DNA of 64,000 nucleotides. Source: Psychroflexus halocasei (GTDB lineage Bacteria > Bacteroidota > Bacteroidia > Flavobacteriales > Flavobacteriaceae). The notes beneath the pieces are model-generated. The model ran no database searches and was not told the DNA's origin. It worked only from the letters and a program-made list of their open reading frames with translations. Both the position numbers and the translations under genes were made by a program. The DNA lies in the NCBI RefSeq assembly GCF_900107595.1, contig NZ_FNQF01000004.1, positions 186,001 through 250,000 of the forward strand, in the 5' to 3' direction. This document shows positions 7,767 to 15,491 of the stretch, in pieces; positions within the stretch are counted from its first letter, which is position 1, and each line of letters starts with the position of its first letter.

Positions 7767-8315
7767 ATGAATTCAAAAAAGATTTTAATCGGATTAAGTT
7801 TTGTGCTTTTATGTTTTGCTCCACAAATCACGAAAGCGCAATCAATTGACCTCGGTATTAAAGCAGGTGCAAACTTTGCAAAACTTTCAGATGCAAGTGG
7901 ATTAAGTAATAGAACTGGTTTAACTGCTGGTGCATTTGGAGCTGTCAGATTTAATATGTTTTCAGTACAAGCAGAGTTATTGTACTCTGAACAAGGTGCT
8001 GAATCTGAATTTGGTGACATCGAGCTAAGTTATGTTCAAGTTCCTGTTTTAGCTAAAATTCACTTTCTAAGACTTTTCAATGTTCAAGTTGGTCCTCAAT
8101 TTGGATTTTTAACTGATGACAACTTACCTTCTGGAAGTGCTAAAGATGCTGATTTTAGTCTCGTAACAGGTGTTGGTGCTCATTTAGGTTCTTTTAGGAT
8201 TGATGCGCGTTACAACTTTGGACTCACCAAAACGATGTCAGAAATAGATGGCATTGGTGATGTCAAATCAAAAAACAAATACTTCTCACTAGCTTTAGGT
8301 TATAGTTTTTTATAA
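7767..8315 (+). CDS. Outer membrane beta-barrel protein (PorT-like family)
   Basis: A 182-residue exported protein with a signal peptide ending near ITKAQS and about eight amphipathic strands. The opening IDLGIKAGANFAKLSD and the strand pattern VQVPVLAKIHFLRLFNVQVGPQFGFL are typical of the small outer membrane barrel family (PF13568 type) that includes PorT. It ends with an aromatic strand (YFSLALGYSFL) suited to BAM recognition. The function is not known. It follows the TlpA-like gene after 30 bases and is convergent with the next gene, 3 bases between stops. Confidence 0.8.
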   Translation: MNSKKILIGLSFVLLCFAPQITKAQSIDLGIKAGANFAKLSDASGLSNRTGLTAGAFGAVRFNMFSVQAELLYSEQGAESEFGDIELSYVQVPVLAKIHFLRLFNVQVGPQFGFLTDDNLPSGSAKDADFSLVTGVGAHLGSFRIDARYNFGLTKTMSEIDGIGDVKSKNKYFSLALGYSFL

Positions 8316-8318
8316 AAC

Positions 8319-8618
8319 TTATTTTTCCTGAAGCTCAATCTCAAGAGGTGATGCGTTTTTATCTAGTTTATGAAAGTACAATTTGTAACCTTCTAAATTA
8401 AATAAAAGTTCGTCGCCTCTTTTTTTTGTATTGATCATAAAGGAACCATCTTCCTTTGATTTTGCATATAAATCAGTACCAACAACTTGCACCATCACAT
8501 TTTGTAGTGGTTGCTGACTCTCATTTGTTATTGTTCCCTTAATCATTTGTGACTCTTTACCACAAGCGAATAAAGTCATGACAAATAAAAAAAATGTTAT
8601 TTTCGTAAAAACCTTCAT
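8319..8618 (-). CDS. Small lipoprotein with a carboxypeptidase-regulatory-like domain
   Basis: A 99-residue lipoprotein with lipobox Cys19 (TLFACG). The mature part is one beta-sandwich: MIKGTITNESQQPLQNVMVQV, then SKEDGSFMINTKKRGDELLF, as in the CarboxypepD_reg-like domain found at the N-terminus of SusC/TonB receptors. On its own it may be a periplasmic binding or docking module. It is divergent from the M1 peptidase gene, with 11 bases between start codons. Confidence 0.75.
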   Translation of the reverse strand: MKVFTKITFFLFVMTLFACGKESQMIKGTITNESQQPLQNVMVQVVGTDLYAKSKEDGSFMINTKKRGDELLFNLEGYKLYFHKLDKNASPLEIELQEK

Positions 8619-8629
8619 AGCTTCAAATT

Positions 8630-10282
8630 ATGTTTCGAATATACTGTATCATCTCGATTTTACTCCTTAGTTTTTCTGTACAAAGTCAAATTTTAACAAA
8701 AAAAAGAAGTCATTTTTCTAAAACAGATTCATTAAGAGGAAGTTTGAGAGCAGAACGCACAAGTTATGAGGTTAAAAAATATGATTTAAAAGTCAAGGTT
8801 GAACCAGAGAAGAAATATATTTCTGGTGTTAACAGTATGAATTTCATTGTTAAAGAAAACACCAATCGTATTCAAGTTGATCTATTTGAAAATATGAAAC
8901 TCGATTCTGTCGTCTATCAAGAAAATCATCTGGACTTTGAAAGACAATATCATGCAATTTTTATCAATTTTAAAAGTGAATTAAAAGCATCAGATCAAAC
9001 GCAAAACATCAAACTCTACTTTTCTGGCTATCCGATTGTTGCTAAGCGTGCGCCATGGGATGGCGGTTTTGTTTTTGACAAAGATAAAAATGGAAATCAC
9101 TTCATCGCGACTGCTGTGCAAGGCATAGGCGCAAGTTTATGGTTTCCAAATAAAGATCATCCCGCTGATGAACCTGATGAAGTCACTGTAACAATCATCA
9201 ACCCATCAGATTTAATCGGTGTTTCAAATGGTCGTTTAACCAATACTGAAAAGCTGAAAGATGGCTTTACAGCATACACGTGGGAAGTTAAAAATCCGAT
9301 TAACAACTATAATATTTCTGTCAATATCGCTGATTACGCTCATTTTTCTGATCAATTTAATGACTTGGATTTAGACTATTACGTGTTGTCGTACAATTTA
9401 GAAAAAGCGAAAAAGCAATTTCAGCAAGTGAAACCAATGCTCGTATGTTTTGAAGAGAAATTTGGCGCTTATGCATTTTATGAAGATGGTTACAAACTCA
9501 TTGAAACGCCATATTTGGGTATGGAACATCAAAGTGCTGTCGCTTACGGAAATGGCTATAAAAACGGTTATTTAGGGCGAGATTTATCGAACACTGGCGT
9601 GGGTTTAAAATGGGATTTTATCATCATCCATGAATCGGCACACGAATGGTTTGGCAACAGTATTTCTTCTTCAGATATCGCTGATATGTGGATTCATGAA
9701 AGCTTTACAACTTATGCAGAGAGCGTTTATGTTGAATGCCAATTTGGTTATGATGATGCTGTCAAATACCTGAACGGATTGAGACCACTTATCGCAAATG
9801 ATGCACCAATTCAAGGCGTTTATGGCGTTCACAATGAAGGCTCAAGCGACATGTATTACAAAGGCGCTAATATGTTGCATACAATCAGATCTGTGGTTAA
9901 TAATGATGAGTTATGGTGGGAAACATTAAAAGAATTCCATCTTAATTTTCAGTATCAAACGATTGATAAAAATCAGGTGATTGAATTTTTTAATGAAAAA
10001 TTGAATTTAAACCTCACTCCAGTTTTTGAACATTACCTCAGCTTAGCTGAGATTCCTACTTTAGAATATCGCATAACAAAAAACAATGAATTATTGTTAA
10101 GATGGAAGTCGCCTATCACAGACTTTCAAATGCCAATAGACTACTTTATAAAATCTGAGAAACATCGAACTATGATTTCATCGGATCAATGGACAAACAC
10201 AAATTTAAAAGTCAGAAAAAATAAAGATTTAAACTTTGACACGACATCATTTTACATCAAAACTAAGCGAGTTTCGCAGTAA
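8630..10282 (+). CDS. Secreted M1 family metallopeptidase
   Basis: A 550-residue exported peptidase (signal peptide MFRIYCIISILLLSFSVQSQ). An N-terminal beta domain (about 45-235) is followed by a gluzincin domain: the exopeptidase motif is GMEHQSA (298-304), the zinc site HESAHEW (334-340; His334, Glu335, His338), and the third ligand Glu357 in WIHESFTTYAES. It lacks the long C-terminal HEAT region of PepN, as is common in Bacteroidota M1 proteins. It probably trims peptides in the periplasm or at the surface. Its 3' end overlaps menE on the other strand by 20 bases. Confidence 0.9.
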   Translation: MFRIYCIISILLLSFSVQSQILTKKRSHFSKTDSLRGSLRAERTSYEVKKYDLKVKVEPEKKYISGVNSMNFIVKENTNRIQVDLFENMKLDSVVYQENHLDFERQYHAIFINFKSELKASDQTQNIKLYFSGYPIVAKRAPWDGGFVFDKDKNGNHFIATAVQGIGASLWFPNKDHPADEPDEVTVTIINPSDLIGVSNGRLTNTEKLKDGFTAYTWEVKNPINNYNISVNIADYAHFSDQFNDLDLDYYVLSYNLEKAKKQFQQVKPMLVCFEEKFGAYAFYEDGYKLIETPYLGMEHQSAVAYGNGYKNGYLGRDLSNTGVGLKWDFIIIHESAHEWFGNSISSSDIADMWIHESFTTYAESVYVECQFGYDDAVKYLNGLRPLIANDAPIQGVYGVHNEGSSDMYYKGANMLHTIRSVVNNDELWWETLKEFHLNFQYQTIDKNQVIEFFNEKLNLNLTPVFEHYLSLAEIPTLEYRITKNNELLLRWKSPITDFQMPIDYFIKSEKHRTMISSDQWTNTNLKVRKNKDLNFDTTSFYIKTKRVSQ

Positions 10283-11384
10283 GTTCAGTTAAAGTCAATT
10301 TTCTGTTTATTTTACCTGTCGGTGTGTATGCGAATTTTTCGATGAGATAAATGTCCTTTGGAACTTCAAATTTATCTAACGTTTCACAAGCTTGAACTGC
10401 GCTTCTGAGATCGCTTAAATATTCTTCTGAATGCTTTTCTTGAACAACTAAGATCAAACGTTCTCCCAGTTTTTCATCTGGTAAACTCGATGCAAAAAAT
10501 GCGTCTGTTATCAAGTTCTCAAGTTTTCTTTCTATCGTTTCAGGAAAAACTTTAACGCCACCAGTATTCACAACATTATCAATGCGACCTTTCCAATAAA
10601 ACTCTTGCGGATTGATCAACTCAACTAAGTCATTTGTTACCAAAGTTTCATCTAAGATACGGTCAGAAGAGATTGTTAGACATCCCCTATCATCAGTTCC
10701 AAAATTGATTTTAGGCATGGCTTTAAAAGGTTTTAAAGACTCTCCATTTTCAGAAGATAAACCAGATTTTGGATTTAATCGGCGTGCAGCAACATGTGAA
10801 ATCGTTTCAGTCATGCCGTATACCTCATAAATTTTAGTTGGCAAACCTTGAATAAGTTGTACCAAGCTATGCGAAACAGTTCCTCCGCCTACAATGATTT
10901 TTTTTACAAAATGAAGTCTTTCAAGAGAGTAACTCAACTGAAGTGGTGTCATTGCACAAAAATCAAACTCTTCAAAAATAGAGTCCAGCGGATGCGTTGT
11001 TGGTTGAATAATTCTCAAGTCCCAACCTAAAGTTAGCGCGCGAACCAGCATCATTCTTCCTGCGATATAATTAGCAGGCATGCACATCAACGCCTTTGTT
11101 TTATTTTTCAATTTAAAAAACTTGTCAGACGCCAAAGCGCTCGCAATCATTTTTTCTTTTTCGATATAATAGACCTTTGGCGTTCCTGTTGACCCTGAAG
11201 TTCTCAGTTTTATCGTTTCATAATCTTCATTAAACCAGTCAAGCAAAAAATTACCGACTTGTTCTTCAAACTCATTGCCCTCTTTAATATAGCTGTATGC
11301 CACAGAGTACAATTCCTTTGCATTAAAATGCGTTCCATTGAGTTTAAAATCTGGATGGACTTTGTAAGGTGATTTTTTCATCAT
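10263..11384 (-). CDS. menE: o-Succinylbenzoate-CoA ligase
   Basis: A 373-residue adenylate-forming enzyme, short as is normal for flavobacterial MenE. The phosphate-binding motif is TIKLRTSGSTGTPKV, followed by MPANYIAGRMMLVRAL (MenE-specific region), IYEVYGMTETISHVA (motif A5), WKGRIDNVVNTGGVKVFPE (hinge) and the C-terminal lysine in PTGKINRK. It activates o-succinylbenzoate to its CoA ester in menaquinone synthesis. It is downstream of menC on the same strand, separated by the CPBP protease gene, which agrees with the pathway assignment. The quinone product would serve the cytochrome bd oxidase also encoded in the window. Confidence 0.92.
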   Translation of the reverse strand: MMKKSPYKVHPDFKLNGTHFNAKELYSVAYSYIKEGNEFEEQVGNFLLDWFNEDYETIKLRTSGSTGTPKVYYIEKEKMIASALASDKFFKLKNKTKALMCMPANYIAGRMMLVRALTLGWDLRIIQPTTHPLDSIFEEFDFCAMTPLQLSYSLERLHFVKKIIVGGGTVSHSLVQLIQGLPTKIYEVYGMTETISHVAARRLNPKSGLSSENGESLKPFKAMPKINFGTDDRGCLTISSDRILDETLVTNDLVELINPQEFYWKGRIDNVVNTGGVKVFPETIERKLENLITDAFFASSLPDEKLGERLILVVQEKHSEEYLSDLRSAVQACETLDKFEVPKDIYLIEKFAYTPTGKINRKLTLTELTAKLA

Positions 11385-11456
11385 ATTAAATTTCTAGTGG
11401 GTTAGTAAAACGAATTTAAAAAATAAAGTGAAGTCTATAAATTAAATATGCTCAAT

Positions 11457-12368
11457 TTATCTTAAAAGTTTTTCTTTCCAATTTGACCACTTATATTTTT
11501 TAGAAAATATGAAGAGATAAAGTGGATAAATCACAAATACAGGAATAAAAATTTCTAGACCAACACTGGGTTCAGCAACAGAAATTAGAATTGAATTCGT
11601 TTGAAATGCTGTCCAATCTGTTGTCACCAATAAAACAGTGATCAAATTATTAGCAGCATGAAATCCTAGCGCCAACTCGATGCCTTCATCCATCAATGTC
11701 ATAATACCTAATAAAAAACCTGTCCCGATGTAAGTCACCAATAAAACGTAACCGATTTTACCGATTTCAGGATTGGCAATATGCATAAGGCCAAAAATTA
11801 CAGAAGTGAAAATTAATGCTAGTAATCGACTTTTAAAAAATCCGCCAATGCCTTGCATCAAATAAGCTCTAAAGAAATATTCTTCAAAACTCGTTTGTAA
11901 AGGGATCAAAACAACTGCTAAACCGAGCAGTCCTAAAAACGGTATCAGTTCAAAATTAAGTTTGTAATCAGCAGGGTTTGTGGCATAATCAATCAATGTT
12001 AAGCTCACTAAAAAAACTGTTATCAATGCAAAACTAAAGAAAACACGCGACCAATCAATTTTAGGTCTTGTCGTTGTTAGCGATCTTATGCTTTGCTTAT
12101 GTACAAATTTGACATAAAGTAAAATCAATAAACAAAAAATAGATAATGGTGCAATGGTAGAGACAAAAGTCATATTTCTGCCAATCTCATCAATTTGCTT
12201 TTTGATTATTGCAGATTGATCGATATCAAAAGCAATCATTACAGCTAGATTAATTCCTATCAATCCAAAAAACAAAAAACTCGGAATCAAATACTTCCAA
12301 TACGAACCCTTTTTGTTTTGAGCTTCAGTAATGAAGTTCGCTTCTTTTAAAGAATATTTTTCTGCCAT
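11457..12368 (-). CDS. CPBP family intramembrane metalloprotease (CAAX/Abi)
   Basis: A 303-residue membrane protein with about eight helices. The three CPBP motifs are present: SFEEYFFRAYLM (EExxxR), FGLMHIAN (FxxxH) and ALGFHAANN (HxxxN/D type). These are Rce1-like glutamate/histidine intramembrane proteases. Its first 22 bases overlap the end of menC and menE follows 72 bases later, so it is an operon member between two menaquinone genes. The link is probably positional; its substrate is unknown. Confidence 0.88.
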   Translation of the reverse strand: MAEKYSLKEANFITEAQNKKGSYWKYLIPSFLFFGLIGINLAVMIAFDIDQSAIIKKQIDEIGRNMTFVSTIAPLSIFCLLILLYVKFVHKQSIRSLTTTRPKIDWSRVFFSFALITVFLVSLTLIDYATNPADYKLNFELIPFLGLLGLAVVLIPLQTSFEEYFFRAYLMQGIGGFFKSRLLALIFTSVIFGLMHIANPEIGKIGYVLLVTYIGTGFLLGIMTLMDEGIELALGFHAANNLITVLLVTTDWTAFQTNSILISVAEPSVGLEIFIPVFVIYPLYLFIFSKKYKWSNWKEKLLR

Positions 12369-13384
12369 TTTTGAGTTTGCTTATAAAAAATCTGATCACC
12401 TTTCACCTCTAATGGCGATGTTATATTATTTATATAAAGACTTCCTGTCCCAAGACCTTGAGGCATTTTTGTATCTAGCGTACTTGTGAATTGTGCAATG
12501 GCGTTTAAACCAATATTACTTTCCAAAGCACTGGTTATCCACCAACCAATATTTCTTTCTTCTGCGAGTTTAATCCAATTTAAACTTTCTTTAAATCCAC
12601 CGACTAAACTAGGTTTTAAAATAATATACTGCGGCTGTATTTGATCTAGCAATTCACCGCGATCTTTTTCTTCAAAAACACCGATTAATTCTTCATCTAA
12701 AGCGATTGGTAAAGCTGTTTTTTGACACAATTTATTCATTTCTTCAAACTGACCTGCTTTGATGGGTTGTTCGATGCTATGTAAATTAAATTGACTCAAA
12801 GCCTCTAATTTATCCATTGCTGTTTCAGGAGAAAATGCGCCATTGGCGTCAACTCTTAATTCTAACACTTCATCTGAAAAATTAGATCTTATAAATTTTA
12901 ATAAGTCTAGTTCTTTCTCAAAATCAATCGCGCCAATTTTAAGTTTGATACACCTAAATCCAGCATTCATTTTCTCTTTGATTTGCTCAAGCATAAACTC
13001 TTTGGTTCCCATCCAAATCAATCCATTGATAGGAATTCCCTTGTTTTGATTGACAAAATCAGTCTGGAATAATTTAAAAGGATTTGAGCTTTCAAGAGAT
13101 TTCAAAGCCATTTCCAAGCCAAATAAAATTGAAGGATAAGTTTTTAGCTCTGCAAATAATTCAGCTTTGTTTTTATTGATATGACCACACAACCATTTTA
13201 ATTTTTCTTCATAATCAGGTCTGTCATCAACACTTAAACCTCTTAAGATTCCGCATTCACCAATCCCAACTTGGTTGCCTTCTTGAAGTTTAAGAAACCA
13301 TGTTTCTTTTGTTTTTAAAACACCTCTAGAAGTTCCAGAGGCTTTTTTAAACTCTAAAACATGGCGTTTATAAGTCGCTTTCAT
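12347..13384 (-). CDS. menC: o-Succinylbenzoate synthase (enolase superfamily)
   Basis: A 345-residue enzyme of the muconate-lactonising subgroup. The KxK catalytic motif is in FRCIKLKIG, the metal ligands in LRVDANGAF, SIEQPI and IALDEELIG, and the second lysine in ILKPSLVGG. It dehydrates SHCHC to o-succinylbenzoate, one step before MenE. The family also contains dipeptide epimerases, but the neighbouring menE and the length favour MenC. It begins 3 bases after the endonuclease gene ends, so it may be read from that gene's promoter. Confidence 0.9.
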   Translation of the reverse strand: MKATYKRHVLEFKKASGTSRGVLKTKETWFLKLQEGNQVGIGECGILRGLSVDDRPDYEEKLKWLCGHINKNKAELFAELKTYPSILFGLEMALKSLESSNPFKLFQTDFVNQNKGIPINGLIWMGTKEFMLEQIKEKMNAGFRCIKLKIGAIDFEKELDLLKFIRSNFSDEVLELRVDANGAFSPETAMDKLEALSQFNLHSIEQPIKAGQFEEMNKLCQKTALPIALDEELIGVFEEKDRGELLDQIQPQYIILKPSLVGGFKESLNWIKLAEERNIGWWITSALESNIGLNAIAQFTSTLDTKMPQGLGTGSLYINNITSPLEVKGDQIFYKQTQKWQKNIL

Positions 13385-13387
13385 AAA

Positions 13388-15349
13388 TTATTCGATAATG
13401 ATTTTCTGGGAAGTTGATTCTTGATCAGAACTCATTTTTAAAATATAAATACCTTGTGCTAAATCAAGATTTAATGTTTTCTCATCAAAATCCTTTTGGT
13501 GAAAAAGCTCCTGCCCTGTTAAAGAAAAAATACGAATCTCAACTTGTTTAGGTAAATTCATAAAATTCAATTGACCTTGACTCGGATTAGGATAAACTTT
13601 TATCGCAGATGTTTTAAAGTCTTCATTTGACATTGTATTGTTCCAAGTTTCACCAATCATATCACCCCAAATGTAATCAACCAAATCAGGCATATCAATA
13701 AACGGGTTTCTATTATTTTGCCAGTTGTAAATCACATTATTTCTGTTCATTTCATAATCATCAGGTGGATCTAATTCATGCCACTCTAATAAAGTTTGTA
13801 AATCACCGAGCTGGCCTGCATCAGCTGTTGTTGGAAATCCGTTTACGAGCGACAAATCATTATATCTTAAAGCCATATAGAAAACTGCTCTAGCAACGTC
13901 ACCTTTAAAGCTTCCTTGATTACCAGTAGGCCCAGTATAATCACCAAAGTTTTTATTCCCACGGCTACTGTTTTCAGAAGATAAAGCTGGTCTTAAATGA
14001 TGTGCATCAGAGTTTCCGTGGCGAAGTGAATCCGCATTTGTTGTCCAGTCTGGCATTATACCAGTCACAATATCATCATCTTCAATGCTAAAGAATCCAC
14101 CTCTAGATCTAGGAAAGATGTGTTCTCTATTCCATCGACCTACACTATTTGATCCGCTTTGTTTGAGGTATTTAGCTTTTTGTTGTTCAGTATATAAAAG
14201 CCAAACCTTATTGCTGTTTAAAGGACTTTTGTCTGCCTCATCAAGAATAATATAAATGTCAGAATAGGTATGAACTTGAACCGTTGAAGGATCCGATATT
14301 AAAGCTGTAATACTTTCTTTTAATTGTTGATCAGCTTTACCATTAAAATCGTTGTAATAATTTGCTGGCGCTGTTGAAGAAACAAGTCCAAAAGTTGGAT
14401 TTGTCGGTGTTCCGTAACTTTCAACAACAAAATCATTATCGATAACAATGATTTCAATTCTATTTGCATTGAGCACATAAGGCGCTGGTAAATCAGCAAC
14501 ATCAATCAGCAAAACCTCATCTCCTTCATCTTCGCTATCATCAACAATAGCAACTGTTTGAGATATAGAAGACGTGTTTTCTAAAACTGTTAATGATGTA
14601 TCCCCTACATAATCATCAGTTGTAAAAGTACCGTTTGTCAATGTAAAGCTCAACTCTAAATCACTTGTTAAAACTTCACTTGCTGTAAAAGTCATATCGA
14701 AAGCATCACCTTCATCAACAGTTTCTGCAGATACTTCTAAATCTATAAATATTGGCTGGATTCCGCCTCCTTCGTTAGGTTCACGAGGTGTTGGCTCAGC
14801 TACAAACCAAGTTCCATCATCAGCACGCTGAATAGATTCAAAATCTTTATTGTTATTTTCATCTTCATCAATTTGCTCAGTCACACCAAGTAAATTCATC
14901 AAGCCTACATCATCAGGGTCATTTGTACCATAAACCAAAGCATCAACTAAGTTAGTTGTTGTTGCTAAAGTATATTCAGGGAAATCTGCGCTTGAACCTT
15001 GGTAAATAGCAACTGCATCTGCACCATTTTGGAAAGTATTTGTAGGAACAAAAAATTGTGGAGATGGGTTTAATTCAGGTCCACCGATTACAAACAAACC
15101 ATTAAAATCAGTGACAAATCCATCTAAATCTAGGGCAAAATAACTACTATCTCCCCCACTTGAAGAGCCATTGAATAGAACTAATACATAACCATCAAGA
15201 GCTGTGTTTGGATTTGGTGTTTTCAGTTCAACAAACTCTTTATCATCGACACCTTGCGTGTCAGAATCAAGTTCATTTATCAAAATTTGAGAATTGGCAA
15301 CAAAGCCACTAAAAATAAAGCAAAATAAAAGTAAAAACTGTTTCATCAT
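13388..15349 (-). CDS. Secreted endonuclease I with lamin-tail, Calx-beta-like and T9SS domains
   Basis: About 653 residues from the ATG at 15349 (signal MMKQFLLLFCFIFSGFVANSQ). The frame extends to 15412, but a promoter element at 15363-15370 and a terminator at 15412 lie in that extension. Domains in order: lamin-tail-like (ILINELDSDTQG, FVELKTPNPN), a Calx-beta-like sandwich (SAETVDEGDAFDMTFTAS to VIDND), an endonuclease I catalytic domain (WNREHIFPRSRGG with the beta-beta-alpha-metal histidine, then HGNSDAHHLRPA) and a type A T9SS C-terminal domain (IKVYPNPSQGQLNF to QGIYILKM). It should be exported through the type IX system and degrade extracellular DNA. Confidence 0.9.
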   Translation of the reverse strand: MMKQFLLLFCFIFSGFVANSQILINELDSDTQGVDDKEFVELKTPNPNTALDGYVLVLFNGSSSGGDSSYFALDLDGFVTDFNGLFVIGGPELNPSPQFFVPTNTFQNGADAVAIYQGSSADFPEYTLATTTNLVDALVYGTNDPDDVGLMNLLGVTEQIDEDENNNKDFESIQRADDGTWFVAEPTPREPNEGGGIQPIFIDLEVSAETVDEGDAFDMTFTASEVLTSDLELSFTLTNGTFTTDDYVGDTSLTVLENTSSISQTVAIVDDSEDEGDEVLLIDVADLPAPYVLNANRIEIIVIDNDFVVESYGTPTNPTFGLVSSTAPANYYNDFNGKADQQLKESITALISDPSTVQVHTYSDIYIILDEADKSPLNSNKVWLLYTEQQKAKYLKQSGSNSVGRWNREHIFPRSRGGFFSIEDDDIVTGIMPDWTTNADSLRHGNSDAHHLRPALSSENSSRGNKNFGDYTGPTGNQGSFKGDVARAVFYMALRYNDLSLVNGFPTTADAGQLGDLQTLLEWHELDPPDDYEMNRNNVIYNWQNNRNPFIDMPDLVDYIWGDMIGETWNNTMSNEDFKTSAIKVYPNPSQGQLNFMNLPKQVEIRIFSLTGQELFHQKDFDEKTLNLDLAQGIYILKMSSDQESTSQKIIIE

Positions 15350-15362
15350 TTGAAATTTTGAG

Positions 15363-15370
15363 CAAATGTA
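15363..15370 (-). promoter_or_regulatory. -7 element TAcaTTTG of the endonuclease gene
   Basis: The minus strand reads TACATTTG 13 bases upstream of the ATG at 15349. Its place inside the longer open frame argues for the later start. Confidence 0.55.
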
Positions 15371-15411
15371 ATCAAACAAAATGTATGTAGAATGGTATTC
15401 GATTAAAAACA

Positions 15412-15449
15412 AAAAGCTGTTTCTTAAAGAATTTTAAGAAACAGCTTTT
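15412..15449 (-). terminator. Strong hairpin terminator after the receptor gene
   Basis: A perfect 17-base stem (15412-15428 with 15433-15449) and a 4-base loop, followed on the minus strand by a T-rich tract. It separates the barrel receptor gene from the endonuclease gene. Confidence 0.85.
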
Positions 15450-15491
15450 AGAAGTTTTAAAAATTAAAATAGCGATTTATAAAGTCAAATT

